Source: Phoronis australis
Taxonomy: Eukaryota; Phoronida; Phoronidae
Assembly (NCBI GenBank): GCA_002633005.1
Contig: NMRA01001231.1
Span: forward strand, 1-37,212
Length of the DNA stretch: 37,212 bases
Direction of reading: 5' to 3'
Part shown: piece by piece, positions 1 to 10,364 of the stretch
Layout: each line of letters starts with the position of its first letter
How positions within the stretch are numbered: position 1 is the stretch's first letter
Notes under the pieces: generated by a model
What the model was told of the DNA's origin: nothing
The model's input: only the letters and a program-made list of their open reading frames with translations
The model's database searches: none
Translations under genes and position numbers: made by a program

Positions 1-224
1 AGTTCGCAAAAAGTGCCAAAATGTAGCTGTAACGAGGCTTGGAATTGGCAGAAAAACAACACGTTCCCATAGCAACTACAAGGTGGCGCACGCAAAACAA
101 TTAATGTTGGTATGAAGGTTGGGGCATCAACCCCTACCATCATGCAAACAATCGAGGAAATCCGTGACATAGCCTTTATCACTTTTTGCCTGGTCCATTC
201 GTGGACGTGCTCTTAAATCAATAG
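1..224. other. Unassigned edge sequence
   Basis: I see no gene or recognisable repeat boundary here. The sequence leads into the left arm of the large inverted repeat, whose recognisable homology to the right arm begins near 225. It may be the outer flank of that element or a diverged part of it. Confidence 0.4.
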
Positions 225-2183
225 CCGAATGGGCAAGTCTGGCCTTCACGCTGCCAGAAGTTTTTGTCCCTTTCATCCTCGTTCAGGTAGCCTATCACAC
301 TTGAGGTACATGTATCTCTACAACATGTTGGATGTTCGGCAGTTGCTAGTAACTTATCACTTCTGATCTTGTTCAACCACTGGCCTTTGTCAAAAAATAT
401 TTTCATTCATGATCACCCAGTGTTTATTTCAGGTTACTGGAGTTCACTGCATATCATTAAAATGAACAACGCCTCAATATCTACATCAAACAAAATTCGT
501 TTTAATTCTAAGGATCTGACCCAACCCACTCTGCTCTTTACTGTGCATCGTATTGGGATGGGTGCTGGACTGGGCCCTTTCAGAACATTGAGCACTGTGT
601 GAGGTTACCAGGCAAAGCAATTTATACAAAATATTAAAAATGATTGTATATGTACATGCTATTGACGTCTTCTTGCAGTGTCGGCTGGACGCAACGACAT
701 TCCAAACGAAATTGTACTCGGGGCAGCCTTTGTTGTAACGGTGAAGGCATACACGACCTTTTGAAGACTCGACGTCATCAGGGGCAGGCAATTTTCCTTT
801 TGAACATTCCTACGCCATAACCTGCGCGACACAGAAAACGTTAAAACTGTATTATTTTTTACAATTCTCCGCCAAATGTTCCAGTTGCGTGATGACTTGA
901 TAACCTAGCATGTGTTTTTCATAAACCAGGTTTTATTTTTTACATGCCTTAAGTGTTCAATGGTTAGTTGGTTGTAGAACGTGTTAATTAATTATTAGAA
1001 TTGATTGTGTTTTGCTTGTTATTTACTTTGTCATCACAGCTCATTTATAGTCCGCAATTGTCACGAAGACAGGCAGTAGAGTACGTTTATGTTAATGCAG
1101 TAATGAAATTCTAGTGCTCAGCAAAATACCTATTGTTTTGTGAACGCAATATTTACATTTACAAAACCGTATTGTGTTTTTACAAACGTCACACATCTGT
1201 TGATATAATGTTAGTTCATTGTTTGTTTGATGAAGATGTTTATTGTTTTTTGAATTTTACTCTATTTATTTTGCTTGTTATTTATTTACACATTCCATTT
1301 GATTTACTCTTTTACAGTAGCACAACAATGAAGTTCTCCTTTGTTAAAACCGTATCGTTTTCTTGTGTTGAGAAAAATACGTAGTGTTTTGAGAAAACAA
1401 TATTTGTTTTTCGTGAAAGGGATTTGTTTTACATGCGTGTCATCTTTTGTTGGTATGATGTTCAAATGTTACTTGTTTGATGAACATGTTACTTGTTGTT
1501 AGAATTTACTTTTTGCTTGTTGTTCCTGTAGTTTTATGCTAATTTTTGTTTTTTATGTTGGCTTCGCTTAATTTCTTGATAGTTTTAACTTTAAAAGGTT
1601 TTTGCTAAATGGTTATTTGTAATTTGCTGTTTATAATGATATTCCTTCAACAGTTGCATCCACTGTTCCGTTAAATGTTGAAATAAAACTTTATGGAAAC
1701 ACCATTTTAGAGTGATTTTGCGAAGCTCTAGATTTCCTTAAGATATTCCGTATGACAGACACAGACAACACGTTGTACATGTAATGGAGGTGCCACCACT
1801 GAGCTATAACTATTGACGCTCATGGATATACGAAGCTTTATTCAGGGTGTGCTCAATTTCAGTCGATGTAAACAGTCGCATATAACGGCATCACAACTTT
1901 CCAAAAACGAACTGGAGATTGTCCGTTTTTCAAAAACAACCCACTTTTTTGCTTCTTCGATGACGGTTTTGCTTTTTAAGGTAACGGGTACCGCTAATTG
2001 ACAAAAATGATTTGTTTAAAGAAACTCGCTGTGTATGGAGCAAAATATATGAGGTTTGAGTTTCCGTTTTCGAAAGTGGGTCTGTTGAAAAGGCTGTCAC
2101 CACCGCGCACGGTCTGTTTACATGCAACGCTCGATTCTGCGAACTGCAACAAGCTTCAGATGTCAGCTCATCTCATTGATGAA
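225..2183 (+). repeat. Left arm of a large inverted repeat (non-autonomous element copy 1)
   Basis: This stretch matches the reverse complement of 10365-12330 from end to end, at roughly 75-85% by eye. Shared landmarks include 'actggcctttgtcaaaa' near 376, 'gatgacgtc'-like sequence near 770, the T-rich 'gcttgttatttact' tract near 1015 and 'ctcattgatgaatt' near 2175. Both copies have internal sub-repeats of 'tttgatgaacatgtt'-type words. Short open frames on both strands are translations of repeat DNA and share no protein domain. It is most simply two copies of a roughly 2-kb non-autonomous element in opposite orientations, or the long arms of one foldback element. I do not recognise the family. 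Confidence 0.75.
1133..1540 (+). repeat. Internal degenerate tandem duplication within the left arm
   Basis: Two blocks, around 1133-1330 and 1386-1540, share the same order of words: 'gtgttttgagaaaacaat', 'cgtgtca', 'tttgttgatatgatgtt', 'tgtttgatgaa', 'tgttattgtt' and 'ttttgcttgtt'. This is an old partial duplication inside the element. The same region is present in inverted form near 11030-11420. Confidence 0.5.
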
Positions 2184-2389
2184 TTAGCAACTCAAGTCAC
2201 AAACCGTCTACGTGTAAATACACGCCAGTTTTGATTTCGCAATCTTAAGGTTGGTCAACTTCAATAAACTCTTGCACTTTTCCTTGAAACGCTGATAACG
2301 AAAAGAGAATTCCATCATGGTAGGCAATATAATGTGACCAGTTTTATCAAAGTAAATCACCTAATTAGATTTCGTTTTCAGCCTCCTTA

Positions 2390-3512
2390 AAGTCCTTCTC
2401 TCACGCGTTGTTACCCCTTATTACATGGTTAGAGGATGTTATAAGGATCCAAGAAGTACTTACCCCATAATTAATACAAGATCCGTACTCGAAAAAAGTT
2501 TAAATGAACGCGAAACTCGTGATTCGCACCCGAAGAACCACCGCCATTTTGAACTTGCCGCGACCCCGGAAGTACAATTCATTCAGGAACCCACGCCGAG
2601 AAAACGCGTCAGTTCGACTGGAGCAGTGCCTGTACTGATACCAGCCAGCAAACGGGGATAAAATAATCGACAGCGCGCCTTAATTTTAATAAAATCAAAC
2701 TACGGACAATTTTATCGAATTTGCTGAAGAAATGTGGCCAATAAATTTTGACTGAAATTATTTTGCCAGACTCGGGACCGCAGCTTATCGGACCCGGTAC
2801 GGATCGGGAGCAGACACTGGCGAACGGTAAATGCATGCGGTTGCAAGCTCTTTTGTCGAAGGAAAATGGTCAAATCATAAATGCTGCATACATTCAAGTG
2901 TAGGTTCAGCCACTTGCATGAAATTACGGGCTGGTTAGTCCTGTGTCACACTGCCGCGGTAGACCTTAGTTAGCCTGAGTCACCAGCTACCAGTGAGGAC
3001 TATCGTCAAAATACAGCTTGTTAGTAGGCCTATACAGCTTTGCGCCAAGGCTACCCTTAGGCCTAACTGGTCGTTGGCCACAGCGCTCGCTCAAATTAGG
3101 TTTATTTAGAACTTGAGTACTTCTGGCGAACTGTGCAAAGTTGTTGGCTTTCAATAGAGATTTTCCCAGACTTTGTATGAGTGCACCAAGCCTAAAACAA
3201 TGCGCGGGGGGCTGGAATTTTTGGGAATGTCTTTTACTATAAGATTCAGTGGGTATGTTCAGAGCCATGAATTGCAGACGCTAAATTTTGGCACTTCCTG
3301 TCTTGTAGTGGATTATTGTCTCGTTTTCTACTTTTTCGGAATTCGTGCTTCTATGACTGAGGCAGATCTTTTTCAAGTTCTCCAAAAAGGGGGCTCGTCC
3401 GAGCACACAAGTATGACAAGTCCAATACAACATGTTATCATTTTTTATTCATTAACCCAAAATGATTCAAACTTTTAACTTAATAAGTAACTTAAAATGC
3501 ACAATACTTTAC
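2390..3512 (+). repeat. Dispersed repeat, copy 1 (also at 24548-25360)
   Basis: Direct homology with 24548-25360 runs from 'ctcacgcgttgtta' to 'acaatactttac'. Shared blocks include 'ggttagaggatgttata', 'cactgccgcgg', 'tttatttagaacttg' and 'ttttcccagactttgtatga'. Minus-strand open frames around 2987-3268 and 24845-25093 look alike only because the DNA is a repeat; their reading is not preserved across indels. Copy 1 has about 311 bp (2511-2821) that copy 2 lacks. No terminal inverted repeats or transposase are visible. Probably a non-autonomous mobile element. Confidence 0.75.
2511..2821. other. Segment present in one dispersed-repeat copy only, flanked by GAACG
   Basis: In copy 1 this 311-bp stretch lies between two GAACG pentamers (2506-2510 and 2822-2826). 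In copy 2 the corresponding place has a single GAACG, near 24668. This fits either an insertion with a 5-bp target duplication or a microhomology-mediated deletion in copy 2. No terminal inverted repeats are evident, which leans slightly towards deletion. Confidence 0.5.
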
Positions 3513-4001
3513 AACATTTAGCATTACAAACACTATTCAACAGCAACAGTTTCAATGATATGAAAGTGGACATACATGTAACAATTACCATGGTGACGGA
3601 ATAGTGTTTCCTTACACCAGAATTTGACAAGCATCATTTAAAAAAATAGGAAGTTGCAAGGAAGAAGAATTGGAGGCTTGAAGCTTCACAATCCAACATA
3701 GTTTTAATTATTTCTCAAATTAAGATTATTCATATTGTTGACTTGATAACCTGAATTAAGAAGCAATAAGTTGCAAAACATTACTTGAAAGCAAATGAGA
3801 CTTAAAATTTAGAAAAGTATGAATCATTTTGTGACACCGAATCAAGTCTTGAACAGCAGTTGACAGTCAAACAAAAAAACATTTCAAAATTATTTCAACT
3901 ATTTTCTTAGCTTAGTGTAAGATCACCTGAATGGGAAATTTACAGTAAAATAATTCGAATATATCTTATATTTTTGCACAAAAACACGAAAATTGAACAA
4001 A
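3513..4001. other. Unassigned AT-rich spacer
   Basis: About 490 bp between the dispersed repeat and the inner palindrome. It is very AT-rich with short A- and T-runs. I see no open frame of note, no RNA gene and no recognisable repeat. Confidence 0.5.
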
Positions 4002-4987
4002 GTTTCTTTTTTGTAGCAACGTTTGTCGAAATGTATCAACGTTAAATCTTCACAAATTACAAACTAGCCGATTGAACATGCCTTTCAGTTCAGCAAAAGT
4101 CGCCATGTTGTCGGTGCCGCCAGAAATGAGACGAAGTCCAACAGGAATTGTGAGCACATTTATCACTTAATGATTAACAACTGCGAGGCTGTCATTTGGT
4201 GAACACTGTTAAATCGTGCAGAATAGTAAGTAAAGATATGTCTAACTAAATTTCACCGTAATTTGTTGGCGAAAACAATTTACACAAAGTTTTAACTCGT
4301 AACTTATCCCGCTGTCCTCCAATATGGCCGACGCGATCCAAACAAAGTGACCCAAATTAGGCCACAAAACTTGCAATAACTGTACACTGCTTGCCCCGAT
4401 TTTGATACTTTTTCGATTTTTACTGAGTAGATGGTACTACCTTTCCGATGATAGCAAAGTACTTTTTCAAAACGAGAAAAAAAATAAAACTGAAAAAAAT
4501 TGGTTGGACCCATATTGATTCCTAGGTTCGACCGGCCTACTTAAGGAACTAAACACCAATGCTATTTTAACATACTAAGTACGCGTAACATTCCAAAAAA
4601 ATCAACGACCAGTAACTACAAACTATAAATACACTGCATATGCAAACGAATCACGAGATATTACTAATAAAACAAAATAATGAAGACTTTTCGAGCAAGC
4701 CATAGCACATTCAGTTATAAGGAAAAAATGGCGGCGTTCAGGACAAATTCCTGAACTGATGAGCCGGAAATGTGCGTACGGAAATAACCGATGACAGCCG
4801 GTAATTATACGCTCACAGAGAAGGGTCAAATACTGTTAAAAATCGCTTTTGGCAAGAAAGGCGAAAAGAATATAAAGAAAGGGTGTCAAAAATAAGATTT
4901 TATGTCGTAAGTATTTTCGGATACTGGAACCACATGCGCAGTTTGAGAGAAGGACTTTAACATAGTAGATGCATTGGTTAAAGTCCA
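4002..4987 (+). repeat. Left arm of inner palindrome (foldback element)
   Basis: This arm pairs with the reverse complement of 6381-7320. Shared landmarks are 'caacgttaaatcttcaca', 'gtcgccatgttgtcggtgcc', 'cctccaatatggccgacgcg', 'tttccgatgatagcaaagta' and 'ggatactggaaccacatg'. Identity looks around 85%. A third, partial copy in the same orientation as this arm is at 27880-28448. Arms of about 1 kb around a TIR-bearing core suggest a foldback-type transposon, or a palindrome that acquired a second element at its centre. Confidence 0.75.
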
Positions 4988-6380
4988 GGGCCCGGTTTCC
5001 AATCTCCGTTCTCAGACTCATACTCATACTCGAGATTCCATACTCAAAATCGTGCTCACTGGAGTCGTACTCAAAAAAGCGTATCTAATGACGTATTTCG
5101 AGTAGACTCCAAACGTACTCAAATCTTACAGTCATACTCGAGTTGCTATGGAACTCTTTATGATGTGAAATGCAAAATCACGCAAAGCCGCGCTGATTCA
5201 TCGCTCCCTATTGGAATAGACCACCCCAAGAACTAGGCCTATATTATCGTCTGCTGTCGCTACAACTACAAGAGTATGTCTATAACGTGGAATTCTGAGT
5301 GTTCTGTAACTGTTATTCATTTTTTAGTTTCAATATATATTCTTATGACATTTCTTTGATACGTTTGGCAATTATTACGCTTTACTTCTTGAGTTCCTCA
5401 CCCAGTCCCGAAAATGTCTTAAGAAATATGTAACAGCTTATCATATCACATCTCTGTTGCTAATTTAGTCTTGACATAAAACCCATTGCTGAGTAGGCCT
5501 ACGCTGATGTCAAACTTTGATACTGCATCTTTGTATTTTACGGGATGTATCAAGTGACTTGACATTTGGCACGTGAGTTAAAAAACAATACTTGTGCAGG
5601 CATTCAGAGTTCACCAGTGGCAGTGAACGGGACGAGACGTCTACTTAGAAATCGGCAAACAAAATCTGGAATTCCATTTGAGGATTGAGGAATTATAGAT
5701 GACTAAGTTATGATGAGAAATCTACCATACAGGGAAGCAAACTGTTTTTAACTTCCCTCCCCTCCTCGTCTTTTGAAAACCCTACAAAACGTAGGCACAC
5801 ATACCGAAATAAGGGCATCACAAACTTCTCACACGACTTTTCCCACAACTGCTTTCGACGCTTGTTGTGACTCGCCGACAAGGGATTACAGTGCGCCTGT
5901 TGCCAGGAATTGTAGAGGTAGAATGGCGGACATAACATACAGTGATACGGCAGGTTAATAAGGTCAAGAATAAGAAGATTTAAGATGAAAACTATTATCT
6001 CTGAACTGAAATTGAAGTGCTGAGATACGGTAAGAGGACTTATTGCTTTAGATTTGCTGTGTTTCTTGGTTCCCTTTCGATATTTTGTTCTCTGGCTCGT
6101 ACATTTATTTATTTTCCAGTACGATTTCAAGCACACTGCCATACCAAACTTGAAATTTGAGAATAGACTCGGAATTTTTACTCAAAATCGTACTCGAAAT
6201 ATAGATGAGATACACTTCAGTTCGAGTACACTCGAAAACTGAATACGTGCTCGAAATTTCGAGTACAGATTTTTCGAGTATGACATTGCATACACCAAAG
6301 CTAGTCTGTACTCGAGTTGAGTATGAAGTGTGAGTTTGAGCATGATTCGAGTCTGAGTACGGAGATTGGAGACCGGGCCC
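4988..6380. mobile_element. 1.39-kb element with GGGCCCGGT termini and subterminal TACTCGA words
   Basis: The left end begins GGGCCCGGTTTCC and the right end is its inverted counterpart, GGAGACCGGGCCC at 6368-6380. The match continues for roughly 35 bp, through 'aatctccgt' and 'ctcagactc'. Both subterminal regions (about 5010-5155 and 6175-6355) are crowded with 'tactcgag', 'tactcaaa' and related heptamers in both orientations, as expected for transposase-binding subterminal repeats. No transposase is recognisable inside. An open frame at 5708-6142 on the minus strand has no recognisable domain. Target-site duplications are not clear. Likely a non-autonomous DNA transposon. Confidence 0.65.
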
Positions 6381-7320
6381 TAGTCTCATAATGCCCATGT
6401 GGTTCCAGTATCCGAAAATACTTCTTAAATAAAATCTTATTTTCGACTCCCATTCTTTATATTCTTTCCGCCTTTCTTGCCAAAAGCGATTTTTAATAGT
6501 ATTTGACCCTTCTCTGTAAGCGTACATGTATAATTAGCGGCAGTTATCGGTTTTGTACCCACATTTCCGTCCTATCAGTTCAGGAACATGTCCTCAACGC
6601 CTCCATTTTTTCCTTTTAACTGAATGTGCTATCGCTTGCTCGAAAAGTCCTCATTACTCAGTTTTATTAGTGATATCTCGTGATTCGTTTGTATGCGTAG
6701 TGTATTTATAGTTTGTAGTTAGTGGTCGTTGAATACTTTTGTTTAATGTGTTAAAATAGCATTGGTGTTTAGTTTCTGTTATGTTCGGCGGTTGAACCAG
6801 TATGAGTCGAACCAAATTTCTTTCGTTTTGAATTATTTTTTTCGTTTTGAAAAAGTACTTTGCTGTCATCGGAAAGGTAGTGCACTTTACTCAGTTAAAA
6901 TCGAAAATCTATCAAACTCGAGGAAAGCAGTACAAAATTATTACATTTTTTGTGGCGAAATTTCGGTCACTGTGTTTGGATCGCGTCGGCCATATTGGAG
7001 GACAGCAGGATACGTTACAAGTTTAAAACTTTGTGTAAATTGTTTTTGCCAACAATTTACGGTAAAATTTAATGAGACATATTTTTAAGTACTATTCAGC
7101 ACGATTCAACAGTTTTCACTAAATTTCAGCGTCGCAGTTGTTACTTATTGAATGATAAATATGCTCACAAATCCCGTTGGACTTCATCTCATTTATGGTG
7201 GCACCGACAACATGGCGACTTTTGCTGAACTGGAAGGCATGTTCAACCTGTTACTTTGTAACTTGTGAAGATTTAACGTTGACACGTTTTGACAAACGTT
7301 GGTACAAAAAAGGAAATGGT
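6381..7320 (-). repeat. Right arm of inner palindrome (foldback element)
   Basis: Reverse-complement partner of 4002-4987; see that entry for landmarks. It ends near the block complementary to 'caacgtttgtc' at about 7300. Short open frames in this arm mirror frames in the left arm and at 27.9-28.4 kb and are not supported as genes. Confidence 0.75.
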
Positions 7321-7590
7321 TCTTGAAAGAACCGTTGAATAATTCAACATAAATCACACAGTATACCATGCTCACTCAAGTACTGAAGGTCCTCTTCATT
7401 CAAGTTTTCATCTGGGAAGGTTGGATGAAAACACAGGAGATGACAATATCGATGACAGTTGTAACACTTTATATAAATGTTACCGTTCTCCAACGTTATA
7501 ACGAACGCTGCCTTTTTCAGTTCTTGTTCCTGGATTCAGAAGTAGCCCTGAACCACAGGGAAAAAAGACATACTACGAAAACGAAACAAA

Positions 7591-8231
7591 AGAAAGGGTG
7601 ATCAGTATCTCTCCCACGACTTTGAAAATGAGATTCTTGATTTGATGGTGTCACTTGTTATAAGGGATTTGGAGACAGACATTGGGGATGGGTTCTTTTG
7701 CGGCGAATTTACCGACATTAGCAACAGTTTTCCATGTGCATTCATTCGGTGGACAATCAACTTGAATGTCATGAAGATTTTGTAAGGTTTTTTTTACCTA
7801 CCAGATATTGCTGCTGGAACAATATCGCATGCGTTTTAAATGTAGATTGCTAGTACTTAAACTATCACTGACCAAATGCCAAGGACAGACGTGTCGCGAA
7901 GACTATACAACAAGAACGGCCGAAAGCATTCCCTACTCATAATCATAGCCACTCGCTCATTTTAGGCGTTAAAAACGTATCCAAAAAATGTTGTCTAACA
8001 CAAAAATCAGAGGGAATAATTAAAGAAATCCTGACTTCAGTCAAGTGTTCTGCGAAATGTGAACAACTATTTGGGGAAATTAAAGACAACGTCGAGGATG
8101 ACGAGGACAATCTCTCACCCACCGGACTCTTGAAACTCTGTCCAGCGAGATGGACAATTAAAGCCTTATGCTACAAGCGCGTGTTGGAAAATTATCCGGC
8201 CTCTTACTATGTAACCACCTGCTACAATTAA
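7591..8231 (+). pseudogene. Decayed hAT-like (DUF4371/ZMYM-associated type) transposase fragment
   Basis: Four plus-strand segments in shifting frames read in the order expected for this transposase class. The first, 7591-7752, includes QYLSHDFENEILDLM and later GEFTDISN. The second, 7737-7800, includes DNQLECHEDFV. The third, 7832-7889, includes LLVLKLSLTKCQGQ. The fourth, 7872-8231, stays open for 119 codons and contains QQERPKAF, HSHSLILGVKN, SPTGLLKLCPARWT and VLENYPA. The order of the TDISN-type acidic motif, the HxHSLxL block and the LCPxRWT block is what I know from hAT-like RNase-H-fold transposases common in invertebrate and fish genomes. Frameshifts and the lack of both ends make it non-functional. 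It could be an autonomous relative of a neighbouring element, but no shared termini were found. Confidence 0.75.
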
Positions 8232-8368
8232 TGTCGATGGAGTGTTTCTTGGTGTCTTTGCATCTCGTGGTTCTACAGACTACTGAAGTGGAAAAACTTA
8301 ATCACCACTTTGTCACATGTTACACCTGATGATAAAGGCCGGTACCGTGGGCGCTACCAGCGGCAAAA

Positions 8369-8411
8369 TTAAGTAAGTCTTCAGATAGCCAGCTTGTTGT
8401 GGACTGTAATG

Positions 8412-8450
<39 letters not shown>

Positions 8451-8707
8451 ATATATATGTGTGTATATTGACATATATATATATATATTCACCTGTATAT
8501 ATATGTGTGTGTATATTGATATATATATATATGTATGTATATACATATACAGGTGTATACTAAGTTGCAGAAAATCATTTATGGTTTGAAATATTCGTTG
8601 AAACATGTGCAGCGGTTCATTCGATTTCAATGAGTTTCGTACTCAATGAATCAAACAGTAAAAACATTACAGTCCACAACAAGCTGGCTATCGGAAGACT
8701 TACTTAA
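8369..8707. mobile_element. TTAA-flanked MITE with 43-bp terminal inverted repeats
   Basis: The left terminus (8369-8411) and right terminus (8665-8707) are inverted copies differing at one position, and each begins with TTAA followed by GTAAGTCTTC. The core is a TA microsatellite plus a short unique stretch. TTAA at both outer edges is the duplication signature of piggyBac-type insertion, so a piggyBac-related non-autonomous element is the best guess. No transposase is present. It sits just after the hAT-like relic. Confidence 0.8.
8412..8550. repeat. TA/TATG microsatellite inside the MITE
   Basis: A run of (TA)n, with interspersed TGTA and GTGTGTA steps, fills the MITE core. The minus-strand open frame at 8313-8630, rich in I/Y/H, is a translation of this microsatellite and not a gene. 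Confidence 0.9.
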
Positions 8708-10364
8708 TTGTGTCAGGTTCTTTTGGGGACGCTATAAACAAAGCAATTGACTAAGCCCGATTTCCTACATGTTGATTAAAAGTAGCATGGCATAAAAATA
8801 GTCGTCCTACCACCGTGCGTCGGAATTTTCATCAACTGAATGTTTTTAATTTTTAGACCAGTAAAACTGCTTTTTCACAAGTGACACCTTCAATCATTGT
8901 TTTAGGTAACCCGAATGATGAGCTTAAGGCAAAATTCGGATGCCGTAGATGCGAAATTCGAATTTACTCCATCACGAAAACGTATAGGCACAAACGTCTA
9001 CATTCCCGCATTATGCGGCATTAAATGCCTGTATTTACACAACTATACCGAATATATATGTACATGTATGTTTGTATCTATATATAGATTGCGTGTGAGT
9101 ATGTGTATGAGTGTACTATGTTTGACTCCCAGGTATAATGCTTCCTATGGCTTTTTGGGCTTAATTCTTAGTATTTACATAGTAGCACAACATCTGATAT
9201 TTCTTGACGTCATTGAAGTGCTTAAAGTCTAGAATTGTATCAAATTACCAAAACAATCCGCATCAGCAGTCCAATTTTATCACCTGCAAAAACTATCCCT
9301 GTTTTGTTTATTTCAACCAATTTTCGTTCTATCACCTGCGAATGTATCCTTGGCGTCCCACATGAGTAGTAAGAGCATTATACTCCCCGTTTCCTAGATG
9401 AAATATTACGGATCCTATGAATGTTTTTCTCATAAGTACATGTAAGTCGTCTAAAACGTCAGTCAAGCTTGCCGAAGTTGTCATTACTGAGTTCTCAAAT
9501 TTATTTCTAAACTGTTGAGGGTTGCCGATAACTACAGAGAATTATTTTGTTTCTGAATCAGGGATTGGAAAGTCATTTTAATACCTGTTATGCCAAAATC
9601 AAGTTTAGTTTTCTTTTCAACTCTCAGATCTCTAAGAATTAGGATTTTTTGGTCGATACATATCACGCAGAATAGACACAGCCAATTACATCATTATTCA
9701 TCATGCACTGTCTTTAGCAAGATAAGTCGTGCGATACTGCTGCTCGTTTTCAATTGTATTATGGCTAGCATGTGTTAAACAATGGCACTGCGTGTGTGGT
9801 GGTTGTGACAACTCAGTAACTGATCAAGCTTAGGCTCTATTCACTTTCAGGACACGGGAGAAGCGCATACATGGTACGGCATTAAAAAAAGCTCGCTTTT
9901 TGGTGGACATGTCACAAACGTGCTGGATACGTTCTTTCGTCACATCCAAGTCCGTGGAGGTCAGACACTTTCAATTGAAGCAAATTCCTTCTATTATTTC
10001 GTTTTTGCGATATTGAATTCAGGGTAGTGGTATGCAATGATATAAAAGAAGGTTCGATGTTGCTCACAATGTAGTCACTCGACAGAACACACTATAATTA
10101 AAATGGTGACCTCTTGAAATAACTAACCAGGTAGCGATTGTCAACTCAAGGACTTAAATAGTTTCAGAATCTAGTCGAATCAAATGTGCTCATGTCATTC
10201 ATAATACTTTGACATTGTCATGTTCAAGTTAGGCAAAATGTCCGGTCTGAAATGTACATGTACATTGCCAGGAAAAATCCCTTTGAAACGATTCCATGGA
10301 TAGCTGATCCATTCGGCAGAGTAGATTTGCATTATGTAAACACTTACGGGACATTTAATTCGAT
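8708..10364. other. Unassigned intergenic stretch
   Basis: About 1.65 kb with only short, composition-driven open frames (for example 8915-9232 on plus). I see no domain, splice-supported exon, RNA gene or clear repeat boundary. It is the inner flank of the right arm of the large inverted repeat. Confidence 0.4.

Noticed and set aside
2987-3268. 93-codon minus frame resembling one at 24845-25093
   Set aside because: Similarity reflects the dispersed DNA repeat; indels shift the frame between copies, so protein conservation is not supported.
6105-6527. 140-codon minus frame
   Set aside because: It crosses the end of the GGGCCCGG element into the foldback arm and has no domain.
8313-8630. 105-codon minus frame rich in I, Y and H
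   Set aside because: It is the TA microsatellite and one end of the MITE.
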